From: CAZHFA01 sp964534945
Lineage (GTDB): Bacteria; Bdellovibrionota_C; UBA2361; CAKMMH01
Assembly: GCA_964534945.1 (NCBI GenBank)
Contig: CAZHSB010000022.1
Coordinates: 1-27,127 of the forward strand
DNA length: 27,127 nucleotides
Direction: 5' to 3'
Made by a program: the position numbers and the translations under genes. Of this stretch, positions 8,036-16,523 are shown piece after piece. Each line of letters begins with the position of its first letter. Position 1 is the stretch's first letter. Under the pieces are notes generated by a model. It saw only the letters and a list, made by a program, of their open reading frames with translations, ran no database searches and was not told the origin of the DNA.

Positions 8036-8722
8036 ATGGAAACAAAAATAACGGTCGCTATAATTGATGATGATGATTGTATAAGAAAATTAGTTGTTAA
8101 AAGCTTGGAAAATGAGGGCTTTAAGGCAATCGAAGCAGAAGATGGCGTAAAAGGCATTAAATTAGTCGAAGAAAAAAATCCTGACGTAATAATTTTGGAT
8201 ATAAAAATGCCACAAAAAGATGGATTCCAAGTTTGCAAAGAGCTTAGGAGAAATGGAATCTCGACTCCACTTATTTTGCTTACGGCGCGATGTGAGGAAG
8301 TAGATAAAGTACTAGGATTGGAACTTGGTGCTGATGATTATCTTGCGAAACCATTTGGAATGTTAGAACTTTTAGCAAGAGTAAAAGCATTATTAAGAAG
8401 AAATAAAGGAACAGCGGACATAGATAAGATTGAGTTTTCTGGGATTTCTATTGATTTTAAAGCATACAGGGCAGAAAAAAATAATTCGCCTCTTGAACTT
8501 TCAGCAAGAGAATATAGACTACTAAAGTGCCTTATCGCAAAAAAAGGAAGTGTAGTAACAAGAGATGAGCTTCTAGATGAAGTCTGGGGATATAATACAT
8601 ATCCAACTACTCGAACAGTTGATAATCATATTGCTAGATTAAGGCAAAAAATAGAATTTAAGACAACAGATCCACAACACATTCTTACTGTACATGGCGT
8701 TGGATATAAGTTTGTTGTATAA
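8036..8722 (+). CDS. OmpR/PhoB-family response regulator
   Basis: DNA-binding response regulator of 228 residues. The receiver domain (about 4-120) has the acidic cluster DDDD (11-14), phospho-acceptor D55 (VIILDIKMP), T83 and K105 (LAKPFG), so it should be phosphorylatable. The C-terminal winged helix (about 130-228) contains ELSAREYRLLKCL, DELLDEVWG and TVDNHIARLRQK, the OmpR signature. I chose the ATG at 8036 with AAGG 9 nt upstream; a TTG at 8027 also reads in frame. No histidine kinase is nearby, so it is an orphan, and its target is unknown. It is first in the plus-strand run, 50 bp before rsfS. Confidence 0.92.
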   Translation: METKITVAIIDDDDCIRKLVVKSLENEGFKAIEAEDGVKGIKLVEEKNPDVIILDIKMPQKDGFQVCKELRRNGISTPLILLTARCEEVDKVLGLELGADDYLAKPFGMLELLARVKALLRRNKGTADIDKIEFSGISIDFKAYRAEKNNSPLELSAREYRLLKCLIAKKGSVVTRDELLDEVWGYNTYPTTRTVDNHIARLRQKIEFKTTDPQHILTVHGVGYKFVV

Positions 8723-8772
8723 ATTTTAGTAAAAAATATTCTGTTTTTTTATTTTTTATATTTGGAATACAA

Positions 8773-9159
8773 ATGGCTTTAAGAAAACGTAACGCTAGTT
8801 CTTTTTTACTTCTTGAAAAAATCATAAAGATTATATCAGAAACAAAAGCTCTTGATGTAACCATCATCGATGTAAGAAGGAAATCCTCACTTACTGATTT
8901 TCTTGTTTTTGCGAGTGCTCATTTTAATAAGCAAGTTCAAGGAATTTCTAATAATATTACAGATCAATTAAGGAAAGAAGGTATAAAAGAATTTTCTTTA
9001 GAGGGGTTCACTACAGGAAATTGGATTCTTATTGATTACAATGATGTTATTATTCATATTTTTTTAGAAGATGTGCGTGGATATTATGACATTGAGTCTT
9101 TATGGGCAACTTCCCCAAAAATTAATTTTGATTCTAAAACAGGAGAAATTCAACAATGA
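8773..9159 (+). CDS. rsfS: Ribosomal silencing factor RsfS
   Basis: RsfS (DUF143, formerly YbeB) binds uL14 on the 50S subunit and blocks 30S joining when nutrients are short. The 128-residue protein has the family pattern ALDVTIIDVRRKSSLTDFLVFASA, then EGFTTGNWILIDYNDVIIHIFLEDVRGYYDIESLW. The usual partner gene nadD is not adjacent. Its stop overlaps the start of the following LapA-TPR gene (ATGA), showing translational coupling. The ATG has no clear Shine-Dalgarno sequence. Confidence 0.95.
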   Translation: MALRKRNASSFLLLEKIIKIISETKALDVTIIDVRRKSSLTDFLVFASAHFNKQVQGISNNITDQLRKEGIKEFSLEGFTTGNWILIDYNDVIIHIFLEDVRGYYDIESLWATSPKINFDSKTGEIQQ

Positions 9160-10352
9160 TAGGCTGGTTAAAAAAAATTATCTTCATCCTTTTTATAATT
9201 TTAATTGTAACTTTCATTGTCATAAACAATCAAACCGACACCAACCTAACATTTTGGCCTAATAAGGTAATTCAAGCAGGGCTCGGAATCGTAATAATCA
9301 CTAGTTTTTTAGTCGGATTTTTTATTGCATCTATCATCGGAAGCTATGTTTCATTTAAATCATTTTTAAAAGAACAAGGATTAAAAAAGAAAAATAATAA
9401 AAGCGAAAGTATTAATGAGAAAATAAAGCAAGCTCAAATTTTTACATGCCTTGGTGAAGATATAAAAGCTATAAGATTATGGAATGATTTAAAGAAAGAA
9501 AAAAAATTAATTATCCCTTATGTTGAATTATCAAAAATTTATTCTAGCAAAAACGATTTTTCATTATCATTAAATATCTTAAAAGAGGGATTGAAAGTAT
9601 TTCCCAAAAATGAAGAGCTTCTTTTTCATCTAGCAAATATCAATGAAAAATTAGGAAATGATGCTTCATGTTTAGATAATTATGCTAGCATTTTTGATAC
9701 TAAGCCTTGTGTAAAAATTGCAACGCTTGCAAGAGATGTCGCTATAAAAATAAATCAATTTAACGATGCGTTAGAATATCAAAGAGGTATTAACTCCTTA
9801 GCAAAAAGCACAGATGATGCAACAGATAAGACAACAGATATAAGATTTTTAAAAATTTTAAAAGAAAATAGCGAGGGAAGCGAAGATAGGAAAAATGCTT
9901 TGGAGGAACTTCATAAATCTGTTCCTTCACATATTGATACTGCTCTCACTTTAAGTGATATTTTATTAAAAAATGACGATAGACAAGGCGCCACACAAGT
10001 TCTTACAAAACTTGCATTAAACATCAAGAAGGCTTTCGTGTGGAGGAAAATAGCAAAAATTTGGCTTATGGCAGATGAGCCAAAGAAAGCGATTTCGTCT
10101 GTAAATACAGCATTAAAAGAAACTGATTCTTTTGAACATTTAAAATCTTATTTTGTAGCCATTGAAACATTCATGAGTTTGTCAATGCTTGATGATGCTA
10201 GAGAATATTTTCAAAAGATGGAAGATGAAATTAAAGAACAAAATTTAAAGTTAAATAAGAATGATGAAATTTTAATAAATCTTCTTTATTCTATTTTGCT
10301 TAATAATAAAAATTTCAAGAATCTTGATTTCTTTAATATTATAGATAGATAA
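9156..10352 (+). CDS. LapA-domain / TPR fusion protein
   Basis: Membrane-anchored protein of 398 residues. Two N-terminal transmembrane segments (about 5-24 and 38-62) surround a short loop with NNQTDTNLTFWP, the pattern of LapA (DUF1049). The cytosolic remainder (about 85-390) is helical, with TPR-like repeats such as YVELSKIYSSKNDFSLSLNILKEGLKVFP. In E. coli, lapA and lapB (yciM) are adjacent genes controlling lipopolysaccharide synthesis through LpxC turnover. Here one polypeptide appears to combine both. The rubredoxin-like cysteine knuckle of LapB is missing. Start supported by AGGAG about 10 nt upstream and by overlap with rsfS. A role in envelope lipid control is inferred. Confidence 0.7.
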   Translation: MIGWLKKIIFILFIILIVTFIVINNQTDTNLTFWPNKVIQAGLGIVIITSFLVGFFIASIIGSYVSFKSFLKEQGLKKKNNKSESINEKIKQAQIFTCLGEDIKAIRLWNDLKKEKKLIIPYVELSKIYSSKNDFSLSLNILKEGLKVFPKNEELLFHLANINEKLGNDASCLDNYASIFDTKPCVKIATLARDVAIKINQFNDALEYQRGINSLAKSTDDATDKTTDIRFLKILKENSEGSEDRKNALEELHKSVPSHIDTALTLSDILLKNDDRQGATQVLTKLALNIKKAFVWRKIAKIWLMADEPKKAISSVNTALKETDSFEHLKSYFVAIETFMSLSMLDDAREYFQKMEDEIKEQNLKLNKNDEILINLLYSILLNNKNFKNLDFFNIIDR

Positions 10353-10406
10353 TAACATTTAGATCGTTTAATTTAAAACTTATTTATTTTTTCTTTAAGA
10401 GGAAAT

Positions 10407-11912
10407 ATGACTACTTTACTTTGTATCCTTGATGGCTTTGGCATAAATAAAATTCGAGAACATAATGCAATTGCATTAGCAAACACACCTAATATTGATA
10501 AATTATTTAGCACATATCCTCATGCAACCTTAAATGCTAGTGGACTTGCTGTTGGACTTCCTGATGGGCAAATGGGAAACTCTGAAGTCGGACATTTAAA
10601 CATTGGTGGAGGGCGTGTCGTAGAGCAATGGCTTGTAAGAATTTCAAGAGAATTATCAGAAGGAAAATTAGATACAAATGATACATATAAGCATTTTATC
10701 TCTAGTTTAGCTTCTGATTCAAAAATTCATCTTTTTGGACTTGTATCAAATGGTGGTGTCCATTCTCATATTGATCATTTAAAACTTCTCATAAAAAATC
10801 TTTCAAAGCATACCGAAAAATCCATCGTTTTACACCTCATTACAGATGGAAGAGACACTGAGCCAATGGGCGCAAAAAATCAATTGGAAGAATTTTTAGA
10901 ATTTTTAAAAGATTTTCCAAATGTAAAAATTGCGGATATTTGTGGAAGATTTTATGCAATGGATAGAGATAAAAGATGGGATAGAGTAAAGAAAGCCTAC
11001 GATATGTATGTAAATTCAAATGCATCTGATATTTCAAGCGTACTTAATTATTTAGATAAAAGCTATAAAGAAAACATTGGAGACGAGTTTATAGAACCTG
11101 CAATTTTAGAAAAGCTTCCTGTGACAAAAGATGATGCTGTAATATTTTGGAATTTTAGAGCAGACAGAATGAGAGAAATTGTTAGAGCTTTTTGTTTAGA
11201 AGACTTTGATGGTTTTGAACGTTCTATCCCTTGTATAAAAAAAGATCGCGTTCTTTGCTTCACAGAATATGATGAAACTTTTAATCTTCCTGTATTATTT
11301 AAAAGCATTGATATAAAAAATCATTTGAGTGAAGTTATATCAAAAAGTGGATTAAAACAATTTAAGACGGCAGAAACAGAGAAATATCCTCATGTAACTT
11401 TTTTCTTTAATGGTGGAGTCGAAGCACAATATGATGGTGAAGATAGAGAATTGGTCCCTTCTCCAAGAGAAGTAAGAACGTATGATGAAAAACCTCAAAT
11501 GAGTGCGTATCAAGTTTGTGAAAAAGTTGTCGAGGCTATTCAATCTAAGAAATACGATTTAATCGTTGTAAACTTTGCAAACCCCGATATGGTTGGGCAT
11601 ACGGGCATAGAAAGTGCTGCTATTAAAGCAATTGAGACAGTCGATGAATGTGTTGGAAAAGTTTTTGATACTTTGTTGTCTCTTAATGGTCAGGGATTAA
11701 TCATCGCAGACCATGGAAATGCAGAAGAAATGGTAAATAAAAATGGTACTCCAAATACAGCACATACAACAAATCTAGTACCTGTTATTTTAATTGGATA
11801 TAAGGAAAAAGTTGAATTACAATCTGGCGCCCTTTGTGATGTTGCCCCAACAATTTTAAAAATGATGAATATTAAACAACCAAAAGAGATGACAGGAAAA
11901 GCATTGTTTTAA
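10407..11912 (+). CDS. gpmI: 2,3-bisphosphoglycerate-independent phosphoglycerate mutase
   Basis: Glycolytic enzyme that interconverts 3- and 2-phosphoglycerate using a phosphoserine intermediate and two Mn2+ ions. The 501-residue protein has the normal length. Metal ligand D9 lies in LDGFG and the catalytic serine S59 in GNSEVGHLNIG. Further signatures are TDGRDT, GRFYAMDRDKRWDR, FFNGGVE, NFANPDMVGHTG and IADHGNAE. A clear Shine-Dalgarno sequence (AAGAGGAAAT) precedes the ATG. It follows the LapA-TPR gene by 54 bp and precedes mazG by 51 bp, so it is probably cotranscribed with both. Confidence 0.98.
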   Translation: MTTLLCILDGFGINKIREHNAIALANTPNIDKLFSTYPHATLNASGLAVGLPDGQMGNSEVGHLNIGGGRVVEQWLVRISRELSEGKLDTNDTYKHFISSLASDSKIHLFGLVSNGGVHSHIDHLKLLIKNLSKHTEKSIVLHLITDGRDTEPMGAKNQLEEFLEFLKDFPNVKIADICGRFYAMDRDKRWDRVKKAYDMYVNSNASDISSVLNYLDKSYKENIGDEFIEPAILEKLPVTKDDAVIFWNFRADRMREIVRAFCLEDFDGFERSIPCIKKDRVLCFTEYDETFNLPVLFKSIDIKNHLSEVISKSGLKQFKTAETEKYPHVTFFFNGGVEAQYDGEDRELVPSPREVRTYDEKPQMSAYQVCEKVVEAIQSKKYDLIVVNFANPDMVGHTGIESAAIKAIETVDECVGKVFDTLLSLNGQGLIIADHGNAEEMVNKNGTPNTAHTTNLVPVILIGYKEKVELQSGALCDVAPTILKMMNIKQPKEMTGKALF

Positions 11913-11963
11913 CATATAAAAACTCATAAGTTTCTCCCGTACAAATATCATTAGGAATAAATA

Positions 11964-12779
11964 ATGGAAAATAAAAAAAATCTAACTGATTTAAAGGAAA
12001 TCATTTCACATCTTAGAGATCCTCAAAATGGTTGTCCTTGGGATAAAGTTCAAACTCACAAAACTTTAAAGAAAAATCTTGTGGAAGAAACTTATGAAGT
12101 AATTGATGCTTTAGATCTAGATGATTCTGAAAAAATAAAAGATGAGCTCGGTGATTTGCTTTTACAAATAATGCTTCATAGCCAAATAGAAAATGAAAAA
12201 AACAATTTTTCTATTGATGATGTAATAGATAATTTATCAAAAAAATTAATACGAAGACATCCTCACGTGTTTTCATCGAAAGATTTTGATGTCACGGCTA
12301 GTTCCCCAGAAGAGGTAACAAAAATTTGGGATACAGTAAAAGACAAAGAAAAAAAAGATACTCATACAGAGACTCCTCATCTTTTAGACCAAGTTCCCGC
12401 TTCATTTCCTCCATTTTTAAAAGCATATAAATTTGGGAAAAAAGCAAGTTCTGTTGGTTTTGATTGGCAAACAGAAAATGATGTATTAAAAAAAATTGAT
12501 GAAGAATTGCTTGAAGTAAAAGAAGAGGCAAAATTTGGGAAAGAAAGAATTGAATTTTTAGCAAATGAGCTTGGAGATTTACTATTTGTAATTATTCAAT
12601 ATATTAGAAAATTAAAGTTAGATACAGACGATGTACTTGAGAGAGCTTGTAAAAAATTCAAAAATAGGTTTAATATCGTTGAAGATCTTGCCACTAATGA
12701 AATTAAGACTTATTCGGAACAAGAGCTAGATAATTTTTGGAAAATAGCAAAGGAAAAATTATCAAAGAAGGAAAATTAA
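11964..12779 (+). CDS. mazG: Nucleoside triphosphate pyrophosphohydrolase MazG
   Basis: House-cleaning enzyme that hydrolyses (d)NTPs to NMP and pyrophosphate. The 271-residue protein has two MazG domains. The first (about 10-110) shows CPWDKVQTH, EETYEV (41-46) and ELGDLLLQ (61-68), the EExxE and ExxD magnesium-binding set. The second (about 150-245) shows VGFDW, EELLEVKEE and ELGDLLFV. This two-domain layout matches E. coli-type MazG. AGGA precedes the ATG. Downstream, a ZIP transporter begins 29 bp later. Confidence 0.95.
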   Translation: MENKKNLTDLKEIISHLRDPQNGCPWDKVQTHKTLKKNLVEETYEVIDALDLDDSEKIKDELGDLLLQIMLHSQIENEKNNFSIDDVIDNLSKKLIRRHPHVFSSKDFDVTASSPEEVTKIWDTVKDKEKKDTHTETPHLLDQVPASFPPFLKAYKFGKKASSVGFDWQTENDVLKKIDEELLEVKEEAKFGKERIEFLANELGDLLFVIIQYIRKLKLDTDDVLERACKKFKNRFNIVEDLATNEIKTYSEQELDNFWKIAKEKLSKKEN

Positions 12780-12808
12780 TCTCTATTATTTTTATTTAGA
12801 TTCATATT

Positions 12809-13606
12809 ATGACAACAATACTTTATATACTATTATCAGGAATTTTAATTTGTAGCTGTTCAATCTTAGCATCTGCTATTTTATTATTAAAAGAATCATT
12901 ATTAAAAAAAATCATTTTCCCTCTAGTTTCTTTTTCTTCTGGAGTTTTGTTGGGATCTTCATTTCTATTTCTTATTCCCGAAGGTATCGAGCTTCTTGGA
13001 AATAATCAATTTGTATTTTTCTTAATTTTACTTGGATTTTTATTCTTTTTCTTCTTAGAAGATTTATTAGAGTGGCACCATTGTCACGGAACGATTAGCG
13101 AGCATAAACATCTTGAAATTTCTAACGGAGAAGAAGCGCATGATGGGAAAGAACATAAACTAGGTTGGCTAATTACCTTTTCTGACCTTATTCATAATTC
13201 AATAGATGGTGCTACGATCGCCGCTACTTTTATGGTTTCCCCTTATCTTGGATTAATAGCAACTCTTTCTACTTTCTTACACGAGCTTCCACAAGAAATC
13301 GGAGATGTCGGAATATTAATCCATTCTGGATTTTCAAAAAAGAAAGCTTTTTTAGCAAATTTATTTTCTCAATTTTCTTTTTTTATTGGGGCATTTTTAA
13401 TTTATATTTTTGATTCAAAAAATCTTGTAAATATTCTAATTCCATTTACTGCGGGAGTTTTCGTTTATATCAGTGCAGTTGATTTAGTTCCTGAAATTAA
13501 AAAATCTTATTCATTAAAAACAAAACTTTTTCATTCTTTATTTTTTGTAGGTGGAATTTCCTTTATATATTTTATGATGTCATACTTGCATCATTCACAT
13601 TTTTAA
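12809..13606 (+). CDS. ZIP-family metal transporter
   Basis: Inner-membrane importer of Zn2+, Fe2+ or a similar divalent metal. The 265-residue protein has about eight hydrophobic segments. The histidine-rich loop (HHCHGTISEHKH) lies between TM3 and TM4. The metal-site helices carry HNSIDGATIAA (TM4) and HELPQEIGD (TM5), the classic ZIP signatures. The specificity cannot be read from sequence. The start has no obvious Shine-Dalgarno sequence; it follows mazG closely and may be translated by coupling. No Fur- or Zur-like operator was recognised. Confidence 0.93.
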   Translation: MTTILYILLSGILICSCSILASAILLLKESLLKKIIFPLVSFSSGVLLGSSFLFLIPEGIELLGNNQFVFFLILLGFLFFFFLEDLLEWHHCHGTISEHKHLEISNGEEAHDGKEHKLGWLITFSDLIHNSIDGATIAATFMVSPYLGLIATLSTFLHELPQEIGDVGILIHSGFSKKKAFLANLFSQFSFFIGAFLIYIFDSKNLVNILIPFTAGVFVYISAVDLVPEIKKSYSLKTKLFHSLFFVGGISFIYFMMSYLHHSHF

Positions 13607-13769
13607 AAATTGTATACAGCAACACACATTTACATTTTTTTTATTAAAAATAGCCCAAAAATTAGCTAATAGCTCATTAAAATTCCTATTTTAGAAATTT
13701 TACTTACTATCCGATATTAGTACTGGTTTTATTTTTAAATTAATTTTCTGTTTTTAAGATTTGCAAATC

Positions 13770-15812
13770 ATGTGTGTGTCAAAGATAAAGCATTATTCTT
13801 TAATAACGCTAGCTAATATTTTTTCATTAGTTGGAATCTTTCTATTATTCTCAGCAATTTTTAATACGTTTGCATCTCCTCCATTTTCTTTTTTCGATAA
13901 TTTAAGAATTCCTTTATTAAATATAACAGATAATTGGAGTATAGATTTAATTTTTCTTCCTCTTTTTTTTGCTTCATTTTTTTGGTTTATAAGTATTTTT
14001 ATAAAAGATAAATTGTCACCAAACAAAAAAATAAGTATTTTTCCCCCCAGAAATGAAAATAAACATGTCTTTTTAAAAATAAATAAATTTACGATTTTAT
14101 CTTTTATAGTTGTTCTTACTCTTTTATCTTTACTTTTATATATTGATAATTCTTATTTTATTACAGAAATCTGGATTTTTATATCAATGCTTATTTTTAT
14201 AGTTTCTTTAGCAATATCAATGATTGATATAAAAAATCCTAAATTTTCAACATTTGATATTTTTTGCATTTTTATAGTTCCTCTTATTTATATGATCTTA
14301 CATATGTTTTCTCTTATGGATCCAAGGAAAATTTATTGGTTAGACGAGGAGCACTTTTATTATATCGTTAAAGACATATTAGAAAATGGAATCATTCAAT
14401 CTTTTTTTGATCGAAATGGAGCTCATGGATTCCACCCATTTAGCGCATCATATTTCCAAGCATTATTAATGTGGCCATTTGGAAGTTCTGCCTTTTCTTT
14501 TAGAATGACAAGTGTCCTCTCAATCATGTTTTTTATGCCTCCAACATACTTAATCGTTAAAGAAATTTCTTCAAAAATAACAGGACTTATCGTTTTATTA
14601 TTAATATGCTTTTCTCATTATATGTATAATTTTGCTTACCTTGGATACAATAACAGTTTTCTAGGGATATTCGCGTTCATGTGGGGACTTTATTTTTTAA
14701 TACTTGCGAAAAAAAATCTCTCTATAGGCCACACAATATTATCAGGATTGTTTTTTGGAATTTGTTGGTATTTATATGGCGTAGTCATTCTTGGAACTTT
14801 TGCTACGGGGTTCGTAATGCTATGTTTATCGAGGAAAAACTTCAAGAAGAACCTTTGTATTATCTTAGCCTTTTATCTTACAATATTAATTGTAATTATT
14901 CCCTTAACAGGAATTAGTATCGAGGAAAATATAAATTATATCTCTAGACATTCAAATTACACTAGAGAAAATATTTCACTTCTAGATCTAACTAAAGAAA
15001 GATTGCAGTTCGGATTTATTAAACCCTTTACACTTGGAGATTCGTCTCATTGGCTATTTGGCCCAGCCATAGATTACATAACTTCATTCTTTATGTTTAT
15101 TGGAATATTTTTATTTACATTTAAAGACCATAAAAAAGAAAGTCAAAAAATATTTTTATTATTTTCATTTGTCCTTTGGCTCGCCATCATGTTATCAACT
15201 CCATATCCTCATTACTCAAATACAAGAATTATGTATTTAGTTGTTTTTTGGCTTATTTTCTCTGCTCATGGAATTTATTGCTTTATAAAAATCTTGTCTA
15301 ATAAAAGTTCAAAAATTATTATAAGTACAATATTTACCGTCGCCATTATTTATTTTAATTGTTGTTATGGATTAGTATTTCCATTTAAGTATCAATACGA
15401 AATAAAACCACACGGAATCATCGCACAAATAAGTCTTGATAATAAAAATATAAATAATTTATATATTGTTTCCTCTAAAGATTTTAGTCACTATTATTCT
15501 ATTTTTTACCAAGAATATTTAATTCCAAGTGACCTTACAAGTATTTTGACCTCCGACTTATCAAAATTGCCAAATAAATTACAAGAAAATGATGCTATTG
15601 TTATTTTAGAGAAAGAAAATAAAAATTTAATAAATACATTAGTAGAAAAATTACAAGATAACGATATAAAAGCTATTTTTAGAAAAAATTTAAAAGATCG
15701 AGGAGAAGTTTTTATACTTGCGCACTCTAAAATGATTCAAAAAATTATAGATGATGCATCTCCAGATAAGATGCTAGTTGCAAGCCTTTATTTACCTCCT
15801 ATAAAATCTTGA
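13770..15812 (+). CDS. Polytopic membrane glycosyltransferase (GT39/ArnT-like)
   Basis: Large integral membrane protein of 680 residues with roughly twelve hydrophobic helices and a soluble C-terminal part (about 540-680). The first large loop contains KIYWLDEEHFYY, and a DE pair here is the usual catalytic site of C-type transferases that use lipid-linked sugars (PMT_2/ArnT-like). It is therefore predicted to transfer a sugar from a polyprenyl-phosphate carrier on the outer face of the membrane. The acceptor is unknown. I chose the ATG at 13770; a TTG at 13761 reads in frame. Its 3' end overlaps the convergent GT2 gene by 21 bp. A GT2 enzyme next door could supply the lipid-linked donor, but that is inference. 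Confidence 0.75.
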   Translation: MCVSKIKHYSLITLANIFSLVGIFLLFSAIFNTFASPPFSFFDNLRIPLLNITDNWSIDLIFLPLFFASFFWFISIFIKDKLSPNKKISIFPPRNENKHVFLKINKFTILSFIVVLTLLSLLLYIDNSYFITEIWIFISMLIFIVSLAISMIDIKNPKFSTFDIFCIFIVPLIYMILHMFSLMDPRKIYWLDEEHFYYIVKDILENGIIQSFFDRNGAHGFHPFSASYFQALLMWPFGSSAFSFRMTSVLSIMFFMPPTYLIVKEISSKITGLIVLLLICFSHYMYNFAYLGYNNSFLGIFAFMWGLYFLILAKKNLSIGHTILSGLFFGICWYLYGVVILGTFATGFVMLCLSRKNFKKNLCIILAFYLTILIVIIPLTGISIEENINYISRHSNYTRENISLLDLTKERLQFGFIKPFTLGDSSHWLFGPAIDYITSFFMFIGIFLFTFKDHKKESQKIFLLFSFVLWLAIMLSTPYPHYSNTRIMYLVVFWLIFSAHGIYCFIKILSNKSSKIIISTIFTVAIIYFNCCYGLVFPFKYQYEIKPHGIIAQISLDNKNINNLYIVSSKDFSHYYSIFYQEYLIPSDLTSILTSDLSKLPNKLQENDAIVILEKENKNLINTLVEKLQDNDIKAIFRKNLKDRGEVFILAHSKMIQKIIDDASPDKMLVASLYLPPIKS

Positions 15813-16517
15813 AAAAATCTTTAATATTCCCATCAAACACAAATAAGCATGTAAGAATGATAGCTTTATATTATCCTTTACCAAATGAAAATGAGAAACC
15901 TGTTTTCCATTATAAGAAACTTTAGTATCAACATTTATTATTAAAATCTTTTTCCAATACGCTTTTACTATAATTTCTATATCAAATCCCATTCGTAAAA
16001 AATAAATTTTTGGAATTGTTTCAATGTATTTTAAAGGATAAACCCTAAAACCACACATTACATCTTTTATATCAAAAGAATGCGTTTCAAGTATGACCCA
16101 AAAATTTGCAAACTTATGACCAAAATTTCTTTCTTTAGGCTGCAATTCATCACAATGAGGTACTCCATTTATAATTGCATTCTGATTTTCTTTTGATATC
16201 ATTAAAAATTTTTCAATATCTTTTGAATCGTGTTGCCCATCAGCATCAATTTGAAGTACATGAGAAAATCCTTTTTCTCTTGATATCTTAAATCCCCTTA
16301 ATACTGCCCCACCCTTTCCGCTATTTTTATCAAGATGAAAATAAAAAATTTTATTTTCATCACAAAGATTTTTTAAATCTTTAGATTCTTCTTCTTGGCT
16401 TCCATCATCGACAACCAAAATAGGAATTTTATATATTAAAATCTTAGGCAAAAATTCTTTAAATTGTATAAAATGATTATAAAAAGGAATTAAAACTATT
16501 GGATTAAATTCGTTCAT
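15792..16517 (-). CDS. Family 2 glycosyltransferase
   Basis: Cytosolic GT-A-fold transferase of 241 residues. It contains VLIPFYNH at the N-terminus, VVDDGS (nucleotide-binding aspartates), NSGKGGAVLRG and the metal-binding motif QIDADGQHD. The later DVMCGFRVYP matches polyprenyl-phosphate sugar synthases and related GT2 enzymes. The C-terminal end (about 215-238) is mildly hydrophobic, suggesting membrane association. It starts 6 bp after the AMP-ligase/dehydratase fusion, so the two form an operon. GT2 enzymes of this size also occur in aryl-polyene and related lipid clusters. Donor and acceptor are not known. Confidence 0.88.
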   Translation of the reverse strand: MNEFNPIVLIPFYNHFIQFKEFLPKILIYKIPILVVDDGSQEEESKDLKNLCDENKIFYFHLDKNSGKGGAVLRGFKISREKGFSHVLQIDADGQHDSKDIEKFLMISKENQNAIINGVPHCDELQPKERNFGHKFANFWVILETHSFDIKDVMCGFRVYPLKYIETIPKIYFLRMGFDIEIIVKAYWKKILIINVDTKVSYNGKQVSHFHLVKDNIKLSFLHAYLCLMGILKIFSRFYRR

Positions 16518-16523
16518 ATTCTT

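Noticed and set aside
13607..13769. Promoter or regulatory RNA between the ZIP transporter and the membrane glycosyltransferase
   Set aside because: The gap is AT-rich with no convincing hexamer pair, conserved RNA fold or strong dyad.
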